From Ottelia alismoides (lineage: Eukaryota > Streptophyta > Magnoliopsida > Alismatales > Hydrocharitaceae): DNA of 64,000 nucleotides. This document shows, in pieces, positions 57,150 through 64,000 of the stretch (position 1 is the first letter of the stretch; each line of letters opens with the position of its first letter). Below the pieces are notes generated by a model, which was given only the letters and a program-made list of their open reading frames with translations, was not told the origin of the DNA and ran no database searches. Location of the stretch: positions 496,001 through 560,000 of the forward strand of contig JAZKJV010000151.1 in assembly GCA_037367405.1 (NCBI GenBank), in the 5' to 3' direction. A program made the position numbers and the translations under genes.

Positions 57150-59915
57150 ATGAACGATCAGATGGAACAGATGGCACAGGTTCTGAGCGACATGAAGACA
57201 CAGCTCATGTGTCTCCAGGAGGCACAGACGGCTTCACAGCCCTGTCTTCTGTCGCGAGGCGATACCGGCAGCAGCAGCAGCTCGTCCCAGCGCTCCAGCT
57301 CCTCACAGCAGCCTAAACAGGTTCACCTTGTACAGGCGGAGCCGTACCAGCAGCCGCAGCCTACCTACCAGTTCTCACCATCTCCAGACATGCAGATGGT
57401 GGTCTACCAGCCGGATCAGCCTCTGGCAGTACTCCCGCCAGCCCCCTTCGATGCAGAGCCGTTGACGGATGTCAACGAGATTTGGTATGACCGCCCCCAG
57501 CCTGGAATCCGACGAGATCATCCCGGATTCAGGTGGGGGAGTGGTGGTGCCCAGCCCCAGCAGCAGCCGTCAGGTCAGGGAGGGCAGTACTCCCAGCAGA
57601 GAGATCACCAGCATCCGCAGCAGCAGCCCCCAGCATACCAGCAGCACCAGCCATCATCCTTCGGTTCGCGTCCCTATCAGCAGCAGGGACAGTCGTGGAG
57701 ACGTGAGCAGCAGGCTCACCCAGTTCAGCAGCAGCACCCTTCCTCATATCCCTCTCACCACCAGCAGCAGCTCCAGCAGCCTCAGCACCAGAGAGGCTAC
57801 CCGTCGGGCTCCCACGAGAGCCCTGCTTTGGATGACATCGCCCGCCTCCTCACGGACCAGCAGGCCACATTCAGACGGGAGATGGACGAGTTCCGCCAGG
57901 AGATGCGGGACTTGGTGAGAGGGAAGGCCGCCATTCCTGCCCAGATCGAGCCGAACCCGAACAACCTCAAGAGGAAATCTGAGCAGGTAGTACACACTGA
58001 GTCTGCCACTCCTAGTGATCCATTTGTTGATACATCTTCGGATCTATTTGATGCTGATTTTGTCACACTTAGGAGCGGTAGGACCCCAGCAGGCGGCGGC
58101 GCCTCATCTGATCTTCACCACGAGGACACGTCAGAGGCGCCACATGAGGAGGAGGAGAGCGGTACTGAGGCCGCTCCAGATGATGACGGTGGCACTGAAG
58201 CCACCAAGGATGCTGATCCCACCGGCGGTACTGAGGCCGCCGCTTCACCAGTTCGAGGAGGTGGTACTGATGCCACCCGTTCAGCCGAGCCAGCCCGCGG
58301 TACTGATGCCGCGAGACGTCTACCAGCAGCAGCAGAGCCAGCCAGTGGTGGCACTGAGGCCACCGGTGTTTGTATTGAGAGAGATGTTGTCTTTCCTTCA
58401 GTTCATGTACCTCATAACACTGTTGTGAATAAAGGAAAAGGTTTAGTTTCTTCTGGTCCCACTGTGGTGCATGATGTATGTGTGGATCCGGTCATCGAAC
58501 CGTCTAGGCCTTTTCTTAGTCCTTCATCTGAGAAGGACCCTGTGATCCCCTTCCCTAGAGCCCTTCAGATGGGGAAGGGGAAGAAAAAAGAAAGTCCGAA
58601 AAAGAGAGAGCTTGAGGAGTTCAGCCAGAGCATGATCGATCGATTCCACATCCAGCTGACCCTCCAGGAGGCTTTGCAGCACATCCCCCTTCTTCAGCGT
58701 TCTTTGAGAGACAGGACTACAGTCAGGAGGAGGAGGAGGAACTACACTTCAGAGATCCACGTGCTGACCAAAGCCACGTGTTTTGCGATCCAGAACCGAC
58801 TGCCAGCCAAGAGGCCAGATTCAGGGGCCCCGTATGTCAGATGCCAGATCAGTGAGCAGAGGTTCGACCGTACTCTACTAGATAGCGGATCGTCGATCAA
58901 CCTTCTTCCGGTAGCCCTTCTCGACCGCTTCGAGTTGGGCACTCTTCGACAGAGCAGGACAATCCTTCAGTTCGCTGATCGATCTGTCAAGAGGCCGAAG
59001 GGGTTATTACGAGATGTTATCGTCATGATTCAGGGCCTGAAATTCCCCGTGGACTTCGTAGTGTTGGACATGGAGATCCCTGAGTCAGTGGCCGATACCC
59101 CCATCATCCTTGGTCGTCCGTTTTTGGCCACAGCCAAGGCGGTGACTGATCATGATAGCGGGAAGGTGTACTTTCGCGTCGAGGGCGAGAGTATACAAAT
59201 AGAGACGGTCGAGGACTACAGAGCTAGAGAGAGAGCCCGCTCAGATGCGAGTACAGATTCAGAGCAGCTGACAGACACAGAGCCAGACATCCACCAGGAC
59301 TGTGATTTTGTGATCACAGACGATGAGGCAGCTTGGGCAGATCCTGCAGCACCGACCATCCTCTCATATTCAGATACAACTGATCCCGAGATGATAGCAG
59401 AGGAGAGTCTGGAGAGCACAGCCCTGGTTCAGGATACCATAGAGGCAGCAGAACCGGTCCTTGATCGCGACACGATGTTTAGTGATGGTGGTGCTGAGGC
59501 CACCTTGTTTTCCGGTGGTACTGATGCCACCGCGATTGATACAGATCCCTCGGATTCAGAGTCTGATTGGGCCGATTGCTATGATCAGATGCCAGACTTG
59601 AGTCCACCTGAGCCTATAGATGAGGAGGAGGTAGATATAGAGCCGAGCAGAGACAGTGCAGTTGAACAGCCTTCTCCCGATCCAGTTTGCGAGAGTACGC
59701 TTTCACTTTCCCCGGCAGATTTGGCAGACTTAGCAGCTTTCACTCAGTTCCTTCCGCAGCCAGATTTGCCAGCACCCAGCATTCCAGAGCTGAAGCCGCT
59801 CCCTACTTCGCTGAAGTATCGATTCCTTGCGGGCGATCCAGAGATGTACCCAGTCATCATCTCCGCCGAGTTGACTGGAGAGCAAGAATCCCGTTTGATG
59901 GGGGTTCTTGAATAG
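57150..59915 (+). CDS. Athila-A copy 3 gag-end / protease polyprotein, long open frame
   Basis: The frame has 921 codons. Residues 1-30 are a coiled-coil-like remnant, about 30-240 are Gln/Ser/Pro-rich with DVNEIWYDRPQPGIRRDHPGF (gag end), and about 330-410 hold repeated GGTEAT-type motifs. About 530-720 is a retropepsin with D578-S579-G580 in LLDSGSSINLLP and PIILGRPFLATAKA near 650. An acidic linker leads to LKPLPTSLKYRFLAG, the pre-RT motif. The frame ends in TAG at 59913-59915 while RT continues in the same frame, so the stop is a lesion or a readthrough point. The start codon is only the first ATG after the junction; the true N-terminus and capsid are lost. Confidence 0.8.
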   Translation: MNDQMEQMAQVLSDMKTQLMCLQEAQTASQPCLLSRGDTGSSSSSSQRSSSSQQPKQVHLVQAEPYQQPQPTYQFSPSPDMQMVVYQPDQPLAVLPPAPFDAEPLTDVNEIWYDRPQPGIRRDHPGFRWGSGGAQPQQQPSGQGGQYSQQRDHQHPQQQPPAYQQHQPSSFGSRPYQQQGQSWRREQQAHPVQQQHPSSYPSHHQQQLQQPQHQRGYPSGSHESPALDDIARLLTDQQATFRREMDEFRQEMRDLVRGKAAIPAQIEPNPNNLKRKSEQVVHTESATPSDPFVDTSSDLFDADFVTLRSGRTPAGGGASSDLHHEDTSEAPHEEEESGTEAAPDDDGGTEATKDADPTGGTEAAASPVRGGGTDATRSAEPARGTDAARRLPAAAEPASGGTEATGVCIERDVVFPSVHVPHNTVVNKGKGLVSSGPTVVHDVCVDPVIEPSRPFLSPSSEKDPVIPFPRALQMGKGKKKESPKKRELEEFSQSMIDRFHIQLTLQEALQHIPLLQRSLRDRTTVRRRRRNYTSEIHVLTKATCFAIQNRLPAKRPDSGAPYVRCQISEQRFDRTLLDSGSSINLLPVALLDRFELGTLRQSRTILQFADRSVKRPKGLLRDVIVMIQGLKFPVDFVVLDMEIPESVADTPIILGRPFLATAKAVTDHDSGKVYFRVEGESIQIETVEDYRARERARSDASTDSEQLTDTEPDIHQDCDFVITDDEAAWADPAAPTILSYSDTTDPEMIAEESLESTALVQDTIEAAEPVLDRDTMFSDGGAEATLFSGGTDATAIDTDPSDSESDWADCYDQMPDLSPPEPIDEEEVDIEPSRDSAVEQPSPDPVCESTLSLSPADLADLAAFTQFLPQPDLPAPSIPELKPLPTSLKYRFLAGDPEMYPVIISAELTGEQESRLMGVLE
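58157..58364 (+). repeat. Six palindromic GGTACTGAGGCC modules inside the reading frame
   Basis: Modules at 58157-58176, 58188-58205, 58223-58242, 58260-58277, 58296-58313 and 58347-58364 each share a core GGYACTGADGCC and fold with 5-6 bp stems. Outer stem bases differ but remain paired: GAGCGG/CCGCTC, GGTGGC/GCCACC, CGGCGG/CCGCCG, CGCGG/CCGCG. They encode GGTEA or GGTDA repeats. Two more modules occur at 59487-59504 and 59513-59532. Confidence 0.85.
59487..59532 (+). repeat. Two further palindromic GGTACTGATGCC modules
   Basis: GGTGG (59487-59491) pairs with CCACC (59500-59504), and CGGTGG (59513-59518) pairs with CCACCG (59527-59532). They lie in the acidic linker after the protease, about 1.1 kb from the first cluster. 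Confidence 0.85.
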
Positions 59916-61300
59916 AACCGCAAGGCGATCGGATGGAGCGTAGCGGATCTCCATGGGATTAGTCCAGCAGTGTGCTCCCACCATATCTATCTCGAGGAGG
60001 GGGCGAAGCCGTCGCGTGAGTTCCAGCGGCGACTAAACCCCAACCTGAGAGAGGTTGTGATGAAGGAAATATCGAAATGGTGGAGTGCAGATTTTATTTA
60101 TCCCATTTCCGACTCCAAGTGGGTTAGCCCCTTGCATGTGGTGCCCAAGAAGACGGGCATCACGACTGTGATCAGTGAGTCGGGAGAGGAGATCGCTACA
60201 CGAGTACCCACCTCTTGGAGGGTTTGTGTTGACTACAAGAGACTCAACCAGGCCACCAAGAAGGACCATTTCCCCCTGCCTTTTATTGACCAGATCATTG
60301 AGAGACTGGCAGGGAAGAGCCATTATTGCTTCCTGGATGGGTACTCGGGCTACAACCAAGTGGCCATCGCTCCTGAGGATCAGGAGAAGACCACCTTTAC
60401 ATGTCCCTTCGGCACATATGCTTTTCGACGCATGCCATTTGGGCTATGCAATACCCCTGCGACCTTTCAGAGGTGCATGCTGTCGATCTTTTCGGACATG
60501 GTAGGGGAGTGTTTAGAGGTCTTCATGGACGATTTCTCGGTCTACGGCGACGGATTCGACTCCTGTCTTGACTGCCTAGACCGAGTACTCCAGCGATGTA
60601 TTGAGTATCATTTGGTTCTATCTTGGGAGAAGAGTCACTTCATGGTGACTCAAGGGACGGTGCTTGGCCACATCATCTCCAACAGGGGCATGGAGGTTGA
60701 TCCGGCCAAGGTTGATGTCATTAGGAAACTCACACCGCCGTCCAATTTGAGGCAGCTACGGTCATTCCTGGGGCACGTTGGATTTTATAGGAGATTTATA
60801 CAGGATTTCAGCAAGATTGCCCGACCGTTGACTGACCTCTTGACGAAAGACACCGAGTTCCTTATCGATGACAGGTGTCTCTCGTCCTTTGCGACTCTCC
60901 AGCAGTGTGTTATTGAGGCTCCTGTTCTCCAGCCGCCTGATTGGTCTCTCCCATTCGAGATCATGACGGACGCCTCCGATTTTGCCGTAGGGGCAGTGCT
61001 GGGACAGAGGAGGGATGGAGTTCCGTTTGCCATACACTACGCTAGCCGCACATTGGATTCCGCCTAGCGGAATTATACGGTCACAGAGAAGGAGATGCTA
61101 GCCGTAGTGTTTGCCCTGGATAAGTTCAGATCGTATATCATTGGATCTAGAGTGACTTTGTTTACAGATCACACCGCCATCAGGTACCTCATGGCAAAGA
61201 AGGATGCCAAGGCCAGACTGACTAGATGGATCCTTCTACTCCAGGAGTTCGACATTGAGATCAAGGATAAGCCTGGAGTTAAGAATGTGGTGGCGGATCA
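59916..61300 (+). pseudogene. Athila-A copy 3 reverse transcriptase and RNase H
   Basis: RT is open from 59970 to 61067: CSHHIYLEEGAKPSREFQRR, SWRVCVDYKRLNQ, CFLDGYSGYNQVAIA, PFGLCNTPATFQRCM, catalytic FMDD at 60522-60533 and FLGHVGFYRRFIQDFSK. RNase H begins near 60950 (TDASDFAVGAVLGQRR). A TAG at 61065-61067 interrupts it; the same frame resumes with [25 protein letters not shown] and [12 protein letters not shown]. Apart from the two TAG codons (59913, 61065) the frame is intact, so this decay is recent compared with copy 1. Confidence 0.9.
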
Positions 61301-62650
61301 CCTCTCCCGTTTAGAGCAGCCTGAGGAGTCTGAGCAGATTGATCCTATTCGAGATACCTTCCCAGATGAGGCGATCCTTGCTATCGCCTCACTCCCGTGG
61401 TATGCCGATATTGTGAACTTTCTCGTTGCTGGGAAATCCCACAGGATTGGCCCAGGCAGAGGCTTGAGACCTTTCTTGCGAGGGCCAAGTCCTACCATTG
61501 GGAGGATCCCATCCTTTACCACGAAGGAGGGGATAGCATCTGGCGTCGGTGTATTCCTCAGGAGGAACACCATAGCGTCCTCACGTACTGCCACAAGCTT
61601 GAGGCAGGAGGACATCATTCTGGGAGGAGAACGGCACAGAAAGTGCTCCAATCCGGCTTGTGGTGTCCTACCCTATTCAAGGACTCTGTTGAGTTCGTGA
61701 AGAGGTGTACTGACTGTCAGAGGATGGGCACTTGTGGACAACGTGATATGATGCCGATGCAACCCATCACTTCTGTGAGGTTTTTGACGCATGGGGCATC
61801 GATTTCATGGGTCCATTCCCTAAGAGTCAGGGATTTGAGTACATTTTGTTTGCCGTTGATTATGTGAGTCGTTGGGTGGAGGCTATCCCCGCCCGAGCCG
61901 CTGATGCGAGGACAGTTTGCAGATTTTTGAGGAAGCATATCATCACGCGGTTCGGGATTCCACGAGTTCTGATTTCTGATGGGGGATCTCACTTCATCAA
62001 CGACCAGGTGAAGGCCCTTGCTAGCGAGTTCAGTATAGACCATCGTGTTGCCACACCTTACCATCCACAGACGAATGGTCTAGCTGAGGTGTCGAATAGG
62101 GAGATCAAGACTATTCTGTAGAAAGTCGTCCGCCCTGACCGAAAGGATTGGTCACAGCTTTTGGACTCGGTCTTGTGGGCATATAGGACGTCTTTCAAGA
62201 CACCTTTGGGCACATCTCCCTTTCGCCTCGTATATGGCAAGCCGTGCCATTTACCTGTTGAGCTGAGGCACAAGTCACTTTGGGCAGTTACAGATATTTT
62301 GATGGATCCAGATGGTATGGGAGACCAGAGGAGGGCAGAGTTAGCTGCCCTGGAGGAGCTTAGAGATGCAGCTTTCTCAAGCAGCCTACATTATAAGGAG
62401 AAAGTCAAGGAGTGGAATGATTCTCACATCAGCCACAAGCATTTTGAGATTGGACAGAGAGTATGGCTATTTGATGCGAGGCTTCGTTTGTTTCCAGGGA
62501 AGCTGCAGAGCAAATGGAAGGGACCCTACTTGGTCAGAAAGGTACACGACAATGGTAGCATTGATATATCCGAGTTGTCTTCTGAGAGTACCTTTCGAGT
62601 GAACGGCCAGCGGCTCAAGCCATTTTTAGATCATGAGCCACGGGACGTTA
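61301..62650 (+). pseudogene. Athila-A copy 3 integrase, two frameshifts and a stop
   Basis: The H-H-C-C zinc domain ([22 protein letters not shown]) lies about 61575-61725, the core about 61790-62120 ([36 protein letters not shown]), and the C-terminal part about 62161-62640 (EWNDSHISHKHF, GPYLVRKVHDNGSIDI, FRVNGQRLKPFL). Frameshifts near 61430 and 61775 move the reading to a new frame each time. A TAG at 62119-62121 follows the core and is shared with copy 1. All three acidic residues can be found but in different frames. Confidence 0.87.
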
Positions 62651-62809
62651 TTGTTGCCCCCTATTCATTTTGCGTGAGATGTGGTCTCTTGACTCACATC
62701 TGTTGCATCTCACGCCTGATTTTCACTGTTCCTCCGCCTTGTATAGATCCAGTTGTCCATATCATTCTATTCTTTAGTCCCACATCCCTTTTCTCATCTT
62801 ATGATTATG
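62651..62809 (+). other. Copy 3, gap between integrase and hairpin array
   Basis: The integrase frame runs on to 62853 but has no family similarity after about 62650. It enters the first hairpin, so the last part is probably not functional coding. Confidence 0.5.
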
Positions 62810-63209
62810 CTATACTTAGGGTGTACTTTACCCTAAGTATAGGGGGGATGTAGGACCGGCGGGTATACTTTTCATTCTTTCTGCTCCTGTTTTGCTGCCT
62901 ATACTTAGGGATATTTTACCCTAAGTATAGGGGGGGCAGACTCTGTATCTTCTTCACTCGGATTTCCCTTCATGTACAGCTTGCTATACTTAGGATTAGT
63001 TAATCCTAAGTATAGGGGGAAACCACCGAGTCCCTCTCATTCTATTCATTTATTCGTTCCTGTACTTAGCCATTCCTTTTCACTTCCCTTTTACTAAAGC
63101 ACGAGTTATGTCTTCTTCATCGCTCTTGATCCCTCTGAGGACATCGTTCGAGCTAAGTATAGGGGGGGTGTATATATTTCATATATACTTTAGCCATAAC
63201 TCGTACTTT
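62810..63209 (+). repeat. Athila-A copy 3, 3' hairpin array
   Basis: Hairpin 1: 62810-62822 with 62830-62842, 13 bp. Hairpin 2: 62899-62910 with 62919-62930, 12 bp. Hairpin 3: 62984-62998 with 63001-63015, 15 bp. All are exact and each is followed by 5-7 G. A fourth unit pairs TACTTAGC (63063-63070) with GCTAAGTA (63152-63159) over a long loop and is followed by 7 G (63162-63168). Outer arms AAAGCACGAGTTATG (63096-63110) and CATAACTCGTACTTT (63195-63209) match at 14 of 15 positions. Confidence 0.9.
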
Positions 63210-64000
63210 GTGTGAGTGTGTTAATAAATAAAATGGCTAAAAATCACAAAAATTAAAAAATTTTCATGTACATAAACTTCTTTTATTTGCACATACATAG
63301 CTAGTGTACAAAGCATTTTTGTAAAAATGATTTTAAAAATCTTTTGTGTAAAGCTTGTGGAAATATTTTTGTATCAAAATTATGTATATAGTACAAAATT
63401 TTTCCAAAATGTTTTGAAAATCAAAAGTTTGCAAAAATCTTGTGTAAATGTTTGTAAATATCTTTTTGCAAAACTTGCACCTCATGCATCATTCATCCAT
63501 GATTTCAAAACATTGTTCAAAAATTTTGCATGATTGAAAAGTATTTGTAAATAGCATCTTGTGTACATAATATGTATATAGTTTTTCCTGGATGAGAGTT
63601 GACATTTAAACTAAGCCTAGAATTAAATTGAGAAATGGAGCTTGAATAAGATCTTAATCCACCTAACTTTAAGAGGAACCTTATAGGACTTAGGGTTAAG
63701 GCTTTTCAGGTCCATAAGGACTTAATTCTTTGAGTCCACTAGGCTATGAGCATATGTCATCTTGATGAGCCTAAGTAGAGCACTTAACAACACACGCATG
63801 ACTCTTAGAGACAATGGCTTGACTTGCACCAGCACTTTACACATGGCTCTCCACGGATGAGGTGGTGAGGAGGCAGTTTCCTTTGGCTTGGGGTAGCATA
63901 TGAGGGTAGTACTTCTAGGCGGAACCTCTCTTCTTCTTCTAGTGAAGGAAGTGCGTCTCAACTTGGTCCAGTGGTGATGAAGGCTAAAGACAGAAGCTGT
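63210..64000 (+). other. Athila-A copy 3, 3' non-coding tail
   Basis: AT-rich to 63600, then more balanced sequence. No convincing gene: the 68-codon frame at 63327-63533 (+) and the 79-codon frame at 63722-63961 (-) show no domain. Patches resemble the tail of copy 1. The 3' LTR is not reached. Confidence 0.5.

Larger units (their letters stand above)
57126..64000 (+). mobile_element. Athila-A copy 3, plus strand, 5' truncated
   Basis: In order: gag end, protease, acidic linker, RT, RNase H, integrase, hairpin array, 3' tail to the window edge. The 5' LTR in matching orientation, the primer-binding site and the capsid are absent. It is the best preserved Athila-A coding region here, with three in-frame stops and two frameshifts in pol. 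Confidence 0.85.

Noticed and set aside
57041..57316. Frame at 57041-57316 as the true N-terminus of the copy 3 polyprotein
   Set aside because: It is in a different frame from the 921-codon frame and starts within LTR-like GC-rich sequence.
63169..63209. Start of the 3' LTR of copy 3 right after the last G-run (TGTATATATTTC)
   Set aside because: It looks like a polypurine tract followed by TG, but Athila-A LTRs in this window open TGATGAATC, and in copy 2 the matching point lies about 280 bp before the mapped LTR edge.
1..64000. CRISPR arrays, rRNA, bacterial-type operons, tRNA genes
   Set aside because: Nothing of the kind seen; tRNA-like matches are only primer-binding sites of retroelements.

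Overview
This window looks like intergenic DNA from a large, repeat-rich plant genome. I found no credible host gene. It is almost entirely nested LTR retrotransposons of two kinds: Athila-type Ty3/gypsy elements (FMDD reverse transcriptase, Athila-like integrase tail, primer-binding sites resembling TGGCGCCGTTGCCGGGGAC) and a Ty1/copia family with 2.5-kb LTRs and a TGGTATCAGAGC primer-binding site. The species cannot be named from this sequence.

Layout. 1-9127: minus-strand Athila-A copy 1, with a 3' tail running off the window edge, a hairpin array, a decayed pol and a truncated LTR. 9257-17225: copia copy A. Its right LTR is split at 17225 by a minus-strand Athila-A derivative (17226-38933, LTRs about 3.09 kb, GACTC on both sides). 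That derivative keeps protease-type sequence but lacks reverse transcriptase and integrase. A complete, young copia copy B (24092-34586, target duplication CTGTT) sits inside it. The split copia LTR resumes at 38934, ends at 41357, and is followed by a second primer-binding site and the interior of copia copy C. Copy C is cut at 44970 by a plus-strand Athila-B element (44970-55531). A 3.8-kb Athila-A solo LTR (46262-50061, target duplication CCGAC) interrupts the LTR of Athila-B. 55532 to about 57125 is a minus-oriented Athila-A LTR fragment, joined to plus-strand Athila-A copy 3 (57150 to the window end). Copy 3 holds the longest open frame (921 codons), broken RT and integrase, and a second full hairpin array.

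How the parts relate. None of the elements can be autonomous as read, because every pol carries stops or frameshifts. The copia copies share active-site changes and a stop although copy B has nearly identical LTRs, so the family probably moved in trans after its pol had died. All three Athila-A copies carry an array of palindromes (CTATACTTAGG / CCTAAGTATAG, usually followed by a G-run) just 3' of the coding region. Stem sequences differ between copies while staying paired. A second set of short palindromes with covarying stems lies inside the copy 3 reading frame. These two palindrome systems are the most interesting signals in the window. Alignments were made by eye, so identity figures are approximate.
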